Part shown: positions 1 to 12,341 of the stretch, piece after piece
Layout: each line of letters begins with the position of its first letter
How positions within the stretch are numbered: position 1 is the stretch's first letter
Origin: Epiperipatus broadwayi
Taxonomy: Eukaryota; Onychophora; Udeonychophora; Euonychophora; Peripatidae
Length of the DNA: 64,000 nucleotides
Assembly: GCA_028023455.1 (NCBI GenBank)
Contig: JAQFVV010000981.1
Location: 62,001-126,000, forward strand
Direction of reading: 5' to 3'
Position numbers and translations under genes: made by a program
The notes under the pieces: model-generated
What the model saw: the letters and a program-made list of their open reading frames with translations, nothing else
What the model was told of the DNA's origin: nothing
The model's database searches: none

Positions 1-404
1 TCGGTAACTGAGCTAACCCATTTTATTTCATACTATATTTCCCGGAAGTGAATATACAAACGGCATAGTTAGAATATATATATATATACATTAATGCATT
101 CTATTAATGTTGCAAAAAGTATTTTTTTTTTTACTTTAAAAACAATCAATGTAAGACATTGAAAAAATGCGAATAACTTCTGCAATATGTTTTGACCAAA
201 CCCATTTTCTCAGCGGATCTCTAAGATTTAGATACCTATTATTACAAAGCTAGAACATTATTTATGTCTGAGTAAATTGTAACTAAATTAAACTATTACC
301 TTTTTTTTTTTTCATAATCTTCAACTTTTTAGATATCTAATATTTAATGAAAAATAATTCCAATGGCATCCAAAGAATAAAATGTTTTGAAAATTGAAGT
401 CAAA
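1..404. other. AT-rich non-coding stretch
   Basis: I see homopolymer T runs and a short TA run but no coding signal or recognisable repeat. Confidence 0.6.
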
Positions 405-416
405 AATTTAAATCGG

Positions 417-486
417 TTGTAATTCAAATCCCCTTTATTTACAATTAGGCTACAAGTATATAAAGAATTCCTATATTTCAAATATC
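417..486 (+). repeat. 3' tail fragment of the hammerhead SINE
   Basis: A B-box-like ATTCAAATCCCC is followed by a tail (tacaattaggctac, then aagaattcctatatttcaaat) that also follows the B box in the fuller copy at 21284-21487. The ribozyme and A box are missing, so this is a 5'-truncated copy. Confidence 0.55.
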
Positions 487-754
487 AACACATTAAGCAT
501 GCATCATAACCATATCTTTTCTACATATTTAAATAGATAAGGTCCTATACATGAGGGATCAGAGTGACTTGAGATCATTATAGGTATGACAGTAATATTA
601 ACATCAACATGAGATTTGGGCTTTTTGTCATCAGATTTTCAGTGGTATGAATGTCTGAAGGGTTGAAGGTTAAACTAGATTGAAGCCTGTCCATTAAATT
701 ATGAAGATTTTCTATTTTAATATAACTGAACACTGATTATATGAATGCGTGGGA

Positions 755-935
755 AATCTGGATCAATTGATAAATGCTGGTTTAGCATGAAATACTTACA
801 TTAATGATTATTTATCTTTTCTACATGTGTATGGTTATGTATATCAATGAGATGAGATAATGTAGATAGTTGACGGGTACTTGAAAGTCTGAGTTCAAAT
901 TCTCTATATTTGTAATTCATTAATAAATTAAAAAA
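755..935 (+). mobile_element. Degenerate hammerhead SINE copy
   Basis: The order matches the copies near 20-21.5 kb: a hammerhead-like head at about 755-815, then an A box (TAGTTGACGGG, 867-877) fitting TRGYNNANNGG, then a B-box-like GAGTTCAAATTC at 891-902. The ribozyme core is mutated, with TTGATAA in place of CTGATGA. The GAAA strand and the ATGCT/AGCAT stem II remain. An inactive relic is inferred. Confidence 0.6.
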
Positions 936-1840
936 CTACAACTGGCACAGTGAAATAATGTAAAGCCCTAAAGCTATTTGAAGAGATTTAATTTAGTCCA
1001 AATACATGTCAATGACGCAGTTTGTATTTTTAATGCTTAAATTAACGGTTTATCAACATTGTGTATTTTACAGCATTGTTTAATATTTTTTCATGGACAG
1101 CACGTGATCAAAATTAGGTCGTTTTAAGTTAGAGTTTAATGCATTCTAATAATTTATAGAAAGCAAACGTACTATCTCAGATATAAGAAGTACTGGCTGA
1201 TATTTAAGAATGAAGTAATAATCATGGCAAGATTTAGAGATTTAAATGAAACTTGTGATTTGTTTATATATATATATATACGCTTTCTAAATAAAAAACA
1301 ACAACAAAAAAAAATGTTTATTTATAGAATTTATATTTTTAATAAAATATTCAATACTTTTTATACTTTTATTTTGTTTGTTTACTGATTATAATATTTT
1401 CAAAAGTAATGATTGAATTTTATTTATATGACATATTATTTAAAATAGTGCTTTTTATATCTTTCTGCTGTTATAATCAGAAATAGATCAAAATGATACA
1501 AAAATCAAAATGTTTTTTTTTTTTCCAGAGAACAACAATAATAATATTTTTTTTCTTAAATTAACAGTGAAAGTCCTTGTACAGGAAATTATAATGCAGG
1601 TTGACATTGAAATACATTTAATAATTTGAATATAACAAACATAAGATTGTATAAAAATGAAAAAAAAATTAAAATATATTGAAATGGAAACAAACAAATA
1701 TTTAATAGTAAAAAAAGGAAGAAAAAATTTATATGTAGGAAATTAAATTATTTTTCATTGTACTTTTTTTTAAGAAATGAATTTGAATTATTACATATAT
1801 ATATAATGAAAGGTCATTATTGTTAAAACATTTAATCGCG
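936..1840. other. AT-rich non-coding stretch
   Basis: Low-complexity AT sequence with A and T runs and short TA runs near 1267 and 1797. ORFs here have biased, low-complexity composition and are taken as chance. Confidence 0.6.
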
Positions 1841-1942
1841 ATTAATTTAATAATTGAATCTTCTAATATTAATATATTGCTATGCAATTATCTACAGCAT
1901 AGCAATATATTAATATTATAAGATTCAGTTATTTAAATTAAT
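1841..1942. repeat. Near-perfect inverted repeat, about 45-bp arms
   Basis: Arms 1841-1885 and 1897-1942 are reverse complements with few mismatches around an 11-nt spacer. The inner 22 bp, ending ATTGCTATGC / GCATAGCAAT, are almost perfect. The motif ATATATTGCTATG recurs directly at 1940, next to the tRNA-like SINE. Confidence 0.8.
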
Positions 1943-1969
1943 ATATTGCTATGGAATTATCTGTAGCTG

Positions 1970-2072
1970 TCAAGCATTGGTGGTCAAGAGGTCAGTGACA
2001 GCTGCTATACAAGCAGTTGTCCCGGGTTAGCGAGTTCACTTCCCGGCTGATGCAATGACACATGAGAAAAAA
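1970..2072 (+). mobile_element. tRNA-derived SINE (family T)
   Basis: A tRNA-like head has an A-box-like GGTGGTCAAGAGGTCAG and a B-box-like GCGAGTTCACTTCCC, then GATGCAATGACACATGAG and an A run. The same sequence occurs on the other strand at 10145, 45626 and 50247, so it is a dispersed family. No intact tRNA fold is claimed. The layout is that of tRNA-derived SINEs transcribed by RNA polymerase III. Confidence 0.75.
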
Positions 2073-2074
2073 AA

Positions 2075-3054
2075 CTCTATAGCAAAACTATAGGCGTCAC
2101 ATCAATGCTATTTGATAGAAAGGAGTGCGTTTCCAAAAGCTCTATCAAAAATTCACTGCTTATTTCAATATTATTCCTTTAATAAAGCACTAAAAATAGA
2201 TAAAGAAATATTTCTTCTGAGTTAGAATGGTATACTGGTATAATATCAAGCTGTCCATATAGAAAAGGAACATTTGGTATTTGATATATCTAACTAGCCT
2301 GATGAGTAAAAGTTGTGCATGAAAACCATGCATAGTGGTGAGGGTTATCTGAGTTTTGGTGCAGGTAGATGTTTGTAACAGAGTAGAATTAGCTATAGGA
2401 TGCACTAATTATAAAAGAAAAGCTTTAGATTATGCTCACCTATTTAATAAAAATTAGATATCAATAAAACTTGATTTATTTCACTTCAAATTAATCTTAT
2501 ACTGTTATAACAATCAAATCTCAATATCTGTACTAAACTGATGTTTTTTTTTTTGTCTTTGTAAATAATCCTACCAACAAACTGCGAACATAATAATCAC
2601 ATGCACATTTTTTTAAATATACAGTATTTTTATATTCTATACATTCATATATATGAGTGCAAGCATGACTAATACAATACTTGACTTTTGTGATTAAATA
2701 TTACAATGAATTAGATCTAAGACCAAAACAACTCTCTTTGTATATTTAAACCATCAATCATACCAAAACTATTGACATGTATAATTAAAAAGTTCCAGAT
2801 CATTGTTTTACATGTATTTAATGAAAAATATGCTTTCATTAAGCAAGTAAAACACTTTGTACTTCTGGTTCTACTGGTCCATTTAACATTATAACTACTC
2901 AACTGTTGACATATAAAGGTTTTAATACCTAAAAATAATTAGGACTTTTTTTTCTGTTTAATGACATAGATGACGTGACAGATTAAACATTTCTTCAAAA
3001 TGGTTGTATTCCTACCTTTAAATTTATCTTCTTACACAGAATCCAATATCATAT
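2075..3054. other. AT-rich stretch without recognisable genes
   Basis: A CTGATGA-like motif at 2298 lacks the other hammerhead parts. Nothing else is recognised. The segment ends at the 4-bp target duplication (ATAT, 3051-3054) of the solo LTR. Confidence 0.55.
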
Positions 3055-5771
3055 TGAAGTAGTCGGATCTAAGTTTGATCCTAGCTTCATGATCTTTCAC
3101 ATGTAGCCAACTTCAAACCCTTGTACCAACCTTGAATTTCCGATGCAATAAGGGCTTTTTTCGTTCAATCCACGCTAGTTTCCTTAAAGAAAAACTATTA
3201 TAAATGTGCGTTAAAATTAACTCGTTTGAGATTTAAATTAATCATTTTTACTAATAAATTCATAATAGAATTCTTCCTGAATTTATATATATTATAACCG
3301 TGTGCGTATATATTTATAAATATTTAAATAGACCTATTCATTCTAAAGTTTCATTGCGTCGGGAATGTTTATTTTTCTTTTAAATAATATGTTAAATTTT
3401 TAATGATTAAAAGCTACATTCTTTCGATAAGCTTTCAGATTTTCCCTTTCTAAAACAGTGGTTAAAGTTTTTATTAATTAGAAAAAAGATAAGTGTTTAA
3501 AATGTAAGGACGGTCCTAACTAAAATCATTTTCTGATTTTAAAAATTCCTTTTCTAATTAGAAAATGAATTCAAGTTCATGAGTTTGAAAGCCTTATCGA
3601 AGGAATGTATCTAAAAACAACCAGTAAATTTTTGTAAGATTGATTAGGAAAGAAGAACTAGCCTGAAGGCATCAGAGGACAGATAAATAGCCCAGAAAAA
3701 ATTTCCAAGCAGCTATTATTCATCATTAAGAGAAGCCATATATATTTCATTAGAGAAGAAGCCACCCAGTTAAATTATGAAGTAAAATAGTGTTTCTACC
3801 ATGGTGGAGGAGCTTAACTTCAAGAGTCTGACTACGGTTCCTTAAGTCCCCTAAAAATTTTCAATGTGGCTGCAATATAAAAATTCATATACCAATCGTA
3901 AGCTGCCAAAACCTTAGAGAAATCCATCAAAATGCTATTCACATAATTTTCAAAATGCGCGCATACGTTTCATCCAATTGGACTCTGCCCTGTGGAAACA
4001 CAGAAGCCAACCATGAAGAAATGATAATATCTTTCCTTTTGAGCCTGGCCAGTTCTGAACTTTAAGTTAAAACATCTTTAAGCTATCTACTGTAAAATTG
4101 TCTTTTTATTAATGTTATCTTAAATTATGTAGTAATTCTCTATCTATCTGTAGTCTTTAAATTTAATATCTGTTAACTTTCCTTTCTTACGATGGCAGTT
4201 CATTTATTTAACCCTATTATATATTTGCTAGATGATTATTAATATGATTTATTTTTTATTATATGCCAATAATAACTACAACTTGATAATAATTTCCTTC
4301 ATTGCATTTGCCATGTTAAATAATATTATATTTATTTTTATAGTAATTCTTACCCACTAGAACTAATTTGATACAGTTCTATTAATTATCGAGTTGAAGG
4401 ATTAATACAATTTTTGCTATTTTATTAATGGCTAATAACAACAAATTATTAGCTCAATTTCTAACCTATGCTCCCAGCCACTTTACTGAGTTTATAATAT
4501 CTATTTATTCACATTAATATATTGTTTCACAAAAAGGTCGATAAAGGAGTTAAATAAATATATTCTAATTCAAATTTTATACTTTCTAATAATATTCAGG
4601 AAGGGCATGGGATTTAGGGCATAATTAATATAATTTCTAATTGCATTAAATAATTTTTGATTAAAGCACATTTGACTTTAATTTAACTTGATCAGGTCAT
4701 CACATAGAGCAATCTTTATATAAATTGGGTTTTATTATTTAAATATGATGATTACCAAGTTATCATTTTCCGATCGTTGCTGATGCGAGCCATCTCCTGT
4801 TTCATAGGCTTGTCCTCGGTGATATTTCTATTAGTTTAATTATCTAGGAAGAAAGCACTTCTTCCACTTGCTCATTTTTTTATTATATTAAAACACCAAA
4901 GGCTTGTGGCTATGACCCAGCCTGGTTTCCCCTCATACTTAAATCACCGACCAGCCATCATATTTATCGTGTTCATTTTTATAGCTCATAAGTCGTCAGT
5001 ACCATTTATTTCTCAGTTCCAGTAAAGTCCACTCTAATGCTCTTAAATTGTGATGAATTGATTTTATTAAAGTTGAACAAATTCATATTTATTTATAATT
5101 AAGTAAGTTTTCTATTAAATATTAAAGTTATGCCCTAAATACGTATCTTGCTCTTTGTGAATTGATTTACGAATGTGAAAATAAATATCACATTCTTTCC
5201 TTTAAAATCAGAATAATAATTTCAGTCATAGCCAAATATCTTTATCTACCTTTGTTTTCTTGTCAGGGACATAGACATAGACTTTCAAATATTGCATAAT
5301 ACTTGTTGGCATATAACAAGGACCGCCACTCTTATTATTATTACAAATTTTGTTAAAGGCTAGAGGCAATTAATATAATCATTATTTAAAATTCAAACAA
5401 AACAAATTATTATTATTAAATATTTTCTAAATACACTTGGTTTCTTAGTGCTTAATTCCTTCATAATTATTTTAATGTTAATACTCGCTGTCTGTATTGG
5501 CAACCCAAACATATATATATGAGTTGACTTATAAAGATTCTTAGTTATTCTATTATATTTCATTAGGGTTAAATCAGGGGTCTCATTAATCATCATCATC
5601 CGTTGAGCTAGTTCCTTGGCGCAAAGTCATGTACCATTGATATATGTCATCCATTGATTTGATCTGAGCTCATGAGTTGGGTTTGAATTCAGTTTGAACT
5701 GCCTGAGTTTGAATCCGATTTTGAGTTTGGGTTTGTTGATGTGTTGGCTTCTTTTTGACTGGACTGGTACA
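3055..5771 (+). mobile_element. Solo LTR of the long-LTR gag element
   Basis: This 2717-bp segment matches, in reverse orientation, the two LTRs at 35900-38289 and 41219-43857. It begins TGAAGTAGTC and ends CTGGTACA, giving TG...CA termini, and is flanked by ATAT on both sides (3051-3054 and 5772-5775), a 4-bp target duplication. No internal region follows, so LTR-LTR recombination left a solo LTR. It is visibly more diverged from the two LTRs than they are from each other, so an older insertion is inferred. Unlike the LTR at 35900 it keeps the block deleted there. Confidence 0.88.
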
Positions 5772-6015
5772 ATATATTATAATGGTTGAAAAGCATTATA
5801 ATATATGTAAGATGGTCGCTGCTTCAAGTAGCTTGAAAACTGTCAATTTTTAAGTTACCATAGGGTTTTTACACTTATATTTTACAAGTAAAAAATCAAT
5901 AATATTGAAATTTGAAACTACAACAATGGGAGATGGCAGACTTTCCTAAATACTTATTGGTTGGTTCTCATTTCAAACAAAAGAAAGGTGCCTGTGAATA
6001 ATTTTCACTACTGCA
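5772..6015. other. Non-coding stretch
   Basis: Nothing recognisable beyond the target duplication at its left edge. Confidence 0.5.
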
Positions 6016-6019
6016 ACTT

Positions 6020-6400
6020 CTTTGATTTGATTTTCAAAATAAAAATGAAAGTTTTATAGTGTTTTTAGTATTGTTTTAAAATATAAATTATTTTGATAAA
6101 ATGTATTGAAAATATAATTATTTTAGAAAAATAGTTAAGATTTTAGTAAAAATTCTTTACTTTACATGAATGTAAATTGAAAAAGAAATCAGCGCCGTCA
6201 ACAATTTTGACACTTGTCAACAATTTTCATCACCTTGATTTTCAAATGAAAATAAATGTTTAGAATATTTTTTGGTATTTTTTTTACATATTGTAAATTA
6301 TTTTGATAAAATATGCTGAAAATGTAATTATTTTAGAAAAATAGTAATATTTAAGAAAAAAATTCATTACTTTTACATGAACGTAAATTAAGAAAAAAAA
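6020..6400. repeat. Two-copy direct repeat, period about 208 bp
   Basis: Unit 1 (about 6020-6190) and unit 2 (about 6233-6400) share TTGATTTTCAAA, AAATTATTTTGATAAAAT, ATTATTTTAGAAAAATAG and a TTTACATGAAYGTAAATT block in the same order. A diverged tandem duplication of non-coding DNA. Confidence 0.65.
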
Positions 6401-7565
6401 AACACTGACTTACTCAATATTTTCTAATAGGTTATGAACGTTCTTTTGAGGTTTTCTGCTATAAAATATATTTATAATTATAAATAGAAATTTATTTTTG
6501 AAAAAACGTTTGTTCACTTTCATATTCGGACACATTAATTTGCTTTTAATAAACGATACTAAAATAAATATAACATTAAAAGATGAATATATTTTTGTGG
6601 CTTATTCTGTAATTGACCAATCAAAAGTATGGATTTGTCACCCAAGCAGAATTTTTGATGTTTGAAAATAATGTTTGAAAAACAGTTTTGTTTAATAAAT
6701 GTAATAGCAGGATCTTTAATAGCAAGGGAAGAATCCACCAATAAAAAATATGCAGCTTTTATTTGATTATGATTCTTTGTTTAACTATTTACAACTGAAG
6801 GAATATTCTATGAAATAGTGACAAAGCTATCTATTTTTAAATGAGACATTGAATTACTGTGTGAAGTTAGATGAAAAAGTTAAAAGTTAATTGGTTTGAA
6901 AAGAATTTATATATAAAATTTTACTTGATATATTAAATATTATTATAATTTAACTTATTACATAAGAAGTACTTTCAACTATATTTCTTTTACTATTAGT
7001 CAACTATATAATGACATAACATTGAATAATCAAAATGAGAGATTATTTTATAACTCCCATGATAAAATTATAGGAATATTATATATATATAAAGTTGAAT
7101 TTTACTTATATTTTGAAGGAAAGCAGACATCAAAATTAATATTTTCATATTCATATATGTACTTTAGAGTAAAATTCAATATAAACAAAAAGTAAAAAGG
7201 CAAAGTGAGGACATTGAATGTATGTTAGATAAAAAAAACAAGATTAACTACTCAAATTAATAAAATGTACCAAAGAAATATTCATTGTGATAGAAATAAA
7301 ATATTTTACATCAATATAGAAAATGCTTTTTATCACATCAAACAATGTATAAAAATTGATGTGTGAAATTTTAATTCCAAAATTTAAAAATCACGGAAAA
7401 ATAAATATATTTCTAAATTTGTTTTTGAGGATATTAATGAGGGACAATATAAGAATATAGAATTGTGAAGTGTGCAGAAAAAGAAAAAAATAATACATTA
7501 CGAATTTCACATAATCACAATTACCTATATTTACACAAATAGTTAAAACAAAGAGGTAAAAAAAA
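6401..7565. other. AT-rich stretch without recognisable genes
   Basis: Short TA runs near 7080. Short ORFs are AT-driven with no domain signal. Confidence 0.55.
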
Positions 7566-7569
7566 GTTT

Positions 7570-8152
7570 ATCCACAATCTCCAGACTAGTTTCTAGCTTG
7601 TGGTTTTCATCACAGATTATTTATGCACAAATATTCTTGCATCCATTGATTATTCTCTCTGCTGACATTACAATATGGAGAGTTTTGCCTCAGTTTTAAC
7701 AGCTTGTGTAAGCATAGGAAATGGTGGTCATGTGATATTTAATAATTAAATATCAATCATAACCAATAAAATAATGGTGACTGAGGTTATTAAAGAATTT
7801 AAGACACCAAAATGTATGGTTGATGTACTGGGTTTAAATCAATATAATCATATGGGTGAATGAGTTTAGATTGAAAGCATTATTTTTTTTTTAATTTGGT
7901 CTCAAATCTTTATAATCAACAAAATAGATGAAATGTGTCTGCTAGAGGATTATTTTAGATTCCAATAACTAGGTGCAGTGACTCAGATCTAAAGCTGTTC
8001 ACTGATATAAGCCATGAGCTAAAAATTAATCCAGTGATATTGGGTAAGTGAGCAATACATAGGGATTTTACACACAAACCATCAAGCATCCATTGATTAC
8101 TTTGGCTTGTGCTGGGTAATACTATTGCATGGAGAGTCTTGCCCCTGTTTTT
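7570..8152 (+). mobile_element. Foldback-family (FB1) copy
   Basis: It shares long collinear stretches with 53000-53575: TGGTGGTCATGTGAT, a GACACCAAAATGT block, and an end module with CATCCATTGATTACT followed by a GAGAGTCTTGCC-type terminus. The module occurs at both ends (about 7620-7690 and 8085-8150), here in direct orientation. No ORF is present, so it is a non-autonomous element. Confidence 0.7.
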
Positions 8153-8154
8153 AC

Positions 8155-8740
8155 ATTATGAATTATTTCATTATGATAAAAGGGGAATGAACATAAAAAC
8201 ATTAAAATAAAAGTATAGCAAAATATTTATATTTTAATTCATTAAAAAAAGTATTTTATTGTAATGTTGTTAATAGATTAATCACAGAAAATAATCATTG
8301 ATTAGTTGATATAAGTTATTATATTACCATAAAACTGGAAGAATTTAAACTATTATAAATAACAATATAAACAGTTGATATTCCTAAATTCAAAATTAAT
8401 CTAATGAATTATAAATGGTAATTTACTAATTGTTTTAAAATTTTGAAATAATTTGCAGTTGATTCAAATTTAATTTAGATCAATAGTAAAGATATCTTAC
8501 TTTTTTTACATAAAACTGCAACAATGACAATTGGTCCAAAAACACCAATTTGAAAGTAAATTTGTAATTTGGATAACCCAATATATAGAGAAAAGAAATA
8601 ACATGGAAATATTTAAAATAATCAAGACATGTTGAATATCTAAAGTTCTGAAAGTGGTAGAAAATAGAATTAATAATGATATAAAAAAATAAAAACGTGA
8701 ATCTTAATGAAAACCTACAGAAGAAAATCTAACATTCAAA
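8155..8740. other. AT-rich non-coding stretch
   Basis: No feature recognised. Confidence 0.5.
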
Positions 8741-8744
8741 ATTG

Positions 8745-9480
8745 TATAACAACATTTGGTATTACAAGATATAAATTGTTTTAGATTGAGGACAAAAAGA
8801 TACAACTGTGGCATCATGAAAGGTATAGAAGAACTATACAAGAAATTATATAGACATAAAGAACAAATAAACAATATAACCATTTCAATTATATCATCTT
8901 CAAAATTAACTAAACATTTGAAAGAAGAGATCAGGCATGCAATGAAATATATATAAAAAGAAAATACATGATGTAAAATTGTTAAAAAAATCTATACATT
9001 AAATGTCTAAATGATAAAAATGTACCATATGATTTGAACAAAGTAATAATAATATTGATATTTAAGAAGTGAGAAACAAGATAACTAGAAGTTACTGATC
9101 TAATAATGTATCAGTTCTATACAAGACCTTTATCAAGATAATTATTACATGTCTACAATAACCTTCAGACTCAACCAAAAGCGAAATTATAGAAAAAATG
9201 AGTGATCATGAATGGCATTATGCTTTGGATTTGTAGATTAGAAAAAGGCATTTAATTCTATAGGCCTTGGCTCAACAAGATATAAACTCATGATATATTC
9301 TGATAAATAATCATCAAACATGTAACATCAATGAGCTTCACGACATAAAATAATAACTATTAGGTGAAAGTAAGAAAGTAGAACTAAAGATATAAGCATA
9401 ATGGATGAAATGAATCATTTACTGCATTGGGAAGAAACAACTTATTAAAATAAAATAGGCCCTATGACTTTGAAAGGGAA
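8745..9480 (+). pseudogene. Decayed non-LTR retrotransposon (LINE) RT fragment
   Basis: Reading across frameshifts, the plus strand gives pieces of a reverse transcriptase. Near 9040-9130 an IILIFKK-type stretch is followed by a YRPI/SLL-like region. Around 9230-9265 FVD*KKAFNSI resembles RT motif A, with a stop inside it. A 66-codon ORF at 8756-8956 lies where the region before the RT palm would fall. No catalytic YxDD block is seen. The reading is badly interrupted and the clade is not assigned. Confidence 0.5.
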
Positions 9481-10140
9481 GTATTTTACCAGTTCTCCTT
9501 AAATAATTGAAATGTGAATACTTAATAAGAACCAATACAAAAATATTAGACCACTCAATGAAGTATTTGGAAGTATCAAGAAGGAATGACAACAATACCT
9601 ATATGTAAGATGGATAGATGGAATGGAAAGGTTGCTACAACAATTTGGAGAAGAGAGATTGTACATTACAATATCTGGATAAATGTTGGTGTGAGAATTA
9701 CCATGCCAATGTTTTAATACTGGTTGAAATGATAATGATGAATACACTACTCTCAGCTTAAACAATATACAACAAAGGCAATTCTCCATCTACCTCTGAT
9801 TGGAGTAAGGCTAAACAATCATAATTGGCAGATGCATATTTAATTTCTATGTTTTTAATTCAAATCTTTATGCTTTTTTAACATATGTATTTGGATTTAA
9901 AACTGTAGACTCTTTCCTATTTCAAGTTAGTTTTTATCTTGACAGATAAATCATAGTTAATAGGATTCATCCAATGCATATCTACTTATCTTCAATGTTT
10001 TGGGTTTCAGACCTCTTTGATAATGACACAATTCAAAATGTGTTCTGAGGATGAGGATTTAAATACTAAGAATATAAATTTTATGTCCATCTGATAATCA
10101 CTGATTATTCAAACTTATAATAGATGGCACTTGAGTAGAT
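9481..10140. other. Non-coding stretch, possibly LINE tail
   Basis: Somewhat less AT-rich, perhaps the 3' part of the adjacent LINE relic. I could not identify a domain. The 96-codon minus-strand ORF at 9499-9789 is regarded as antisense chance. Confidence 0.35.
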
Positions 10141-10144
10141 AGAT

Positions 10145-10246
10145 CTTTTTTTCATGTGTCATAGCATCAGCCAGGAAGCAAACCCGCTAACTGAGGACAA
10201 CTGCTTGTAAGGTATCTGTGCTGACCACTCGACCACCAACGCTTGT
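10145..10246 (-). mobile_element. tRNA-derived SINE (family T)
   Basis: On the minus strand: GCGTTGGTGGTCGAGTGG (A-box region), GCGGGTTTGCTTCC (B-box region), then ATGCTATGACACATG and an A run. This copy has the most tRNA-like A box of the four. Confidence 0.8.
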
Positions 10247-10249
10247 ATT

Positions 10250-11380
10250 GACGATGAATATATTGGAAGTCTAAATATAACTTGTCAATACAATAAATTA
10301 TTTAAGCTTAATGAAATTTATGATTGATTAAATATTATTGCGTTTTAGAATTTATTTCTCAGATCTTTAATAATAACTATATGCATTTTAGTCAAAATTT
10401 TAGGGAACATATCTTTTTTAAAAAAAAAAAGCACCAGTAACTAACCAGATGGCGTTTTTGGTCAGAAAGTTGAAAATGCCGGAACTGGACTCTATCTGAG
10501 AATCTTAACCTCCAAAATCTGATATTCTGTCACGAAACTAAATCACACAGGACAAAATGAGAACAAAACAAGTTTTTTTAAAAAAATTGTAATTTGAATG
10601 TTTTTTTAAATCCCCAAGTCTAATTGTAGGTTATTTTGGTGTCTAAAAAATGACGAAACTATGAAAATTTTATTGATATTGATGGCTTCACGTAACAAAT
10701 TGGCCAATCACACACACACATACAGTGATTTAAAAGGAATGCAATTATTTCTAAAATATTTTCTTTTTAAAATTCTAATATGAAAGCATAGCGATTCTTT
10801 ATAAATATTAAACAGAATTAGAAATAGTATTTTTTTAAAGATTTTTATGGTTTAAGCAAACTTCAAGATCTTATAAATTGTTTATTTTACACTTGACTAA
10901 TCATTAAAGTTATTACAATGTAGAACAGCGTACTTTGTTTTAGAAAATTAAAATATAACTTAATCTCAGAAATGATTTATGATAGTTTTTTAAATATTGA
11001 TATTCTTTATGCATGTGCATATATTTTCATAACTTCATAATAAAAAGACGTACGATTTTATATATTTTATAAAGTAAACGAATTTCATTTGCTCCAATTA
11101 TTTCAATCGAAATATTGATATTAATTTTACAAATTATTCAAATATAAAGATCCTTGTTTATATTATTAAATTTCTTAAGGGAATGCTATAAGCGACCATT
11201 AATAATCCAAAGCCATGGAGTATATATCTGAAGCCAGATCATTTCATTCACTTATATTGCCAGAATATAAGTAACAGCAGTAGATGTGATGTGATGTACT
11301 GTGACTTCTCCTTAAACGGAGTCAGGAATCTCTCAGCACTTATACCAGAGAAACCTGTTAGCCACTTTGTTTTCCATTCC
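10250..11380. other. AT-rich non-coding stretch
   Basis: A short CA run near 10710; no gene or repeat family recognised. The part after 11240 is less AT-rich and may belong to the LINE relic that follows. Confidence 0.5.
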
Positions 11381-11384
11381 CACT

Positions 11385-11615
11385 CTAAGTTTTTCCATAT
11401 TCTGCTCCATCCCATTTCCACAACATAATCTTTGTCAATTCTATGGCCTTTATATGTAAATCCCCTTTATCTTTTTTATCTACTATTCTGGCTCCATCTA
11501 TTGTAATTCTGATTAACCAATAGTTTATCAAATTCATAGAACCCAGCCCTATGCATTGTTTTTGTTTTTTTGTCTTTATCATTGAGAATTTGGGATTCAA
11601 AGTTAAGCTTAACAT
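11385..11615 (-). pseudogene. Possible LINE fragment downstream of RT
   Basis: A 76-codon minus-strand ORF contains GLGSMNL, then after about 40 residues a tryptophan-containing stretch (MLWKWDGAEY). L1/Tx1-type elements often have a GLG motif after the RT palm, before a zinc-binding tail. The call rests on that short resemblance and on other L1/Tx1-like fragments at 12.8, 14.2 and 14.9 kb. It may be chance. Confidence 0.35.
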
Positions 11616-12121
11616 AATCTGAAACTGGTCTGGGAATAGAGATTAAAATACATTGTCATCTGGTCAACCACTGTTTTCTTAAGCTTCCAATAGATAGTGC
11701 CAGAGCAATAGAGAAACATGGCTGATCTTGTTTATACTGTAGCAAGCTAAAAGATTGTCTAATGCCACATTACAATTAACATTTCCAGCCAACAAAAAAT
11801 TCTTACAATTAAAAATAACCTGAAATCACTCATACCAATAGTATTTGATCTGGTGTCATTTAATTAAATAAATTGGTTGGTCTAAGTTCAGGATATTAGA
11901 CATTTTTTGAATTGCAAAACTTAAGAGTAAAAAAAGGTTAAAGTAACAGGCGAATACACAGCTATTTGAATCCTAGCTTTCAATTGTAAAATTTTATTGA
12001 TAAATCATCAATAGAAGACAGTTAGAGTATGAGAATTGAATTGTATTATAATCTGATTAGATCATAGTTACTCATATTTATAATAGATGACACCAGAGTA
12101 TAATACAAATGAGACTGTATT

Positions 12122-12245
12122 TTCCATATTGTAAATGCATAGATAATCTCTAGTTTAGAAAATGATTAGTATTAATCATTGTTGTATTTATCTGAGGTGA
12201 ATGGTGTCAAAGTTGTGAGTGAAGTAAGTTTGACAACGGTAAAGA
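12122..12245 (+). repeat. Dispersed repeat E, complete copy
   Basis: GATAATCTCTAGTTTAGAAA, a near-palindromic AATGATTAGTATTAATCATT, then TTGTATTTATCTGAGG and TGTCAAAGTTGTGAGTG. The same order is found in the interrupted copy 12591-12644 + 13142-13205 and in a diverged copy at 28861-28985. No ORF; MITE-like. Confidence 0.65.
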
Positions 12246-12275
12246 AAAGTGAAACAAATTACTGTAGATAAATAT

Positions 12276-12339
<64 letters not shown>
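12276..12339. repeat. Compound (CT)n(AT)n microsatellite
   Basis: About nine CT units run into about 22 AT units. A hammerhead element starts directly at its right edge. Confidence 0.95.

Positions 12340-12340
<1 letters not shown>

Positions 12341-12341
<1 letters not shown>

Noticed and set aside
2290-2345. CTGATGAG followed by GAAAA on the plus strand, hammerhead-like
   Set aside because: The segment between them does not form a convincing stem II, and no stem I pairs across the required positions.
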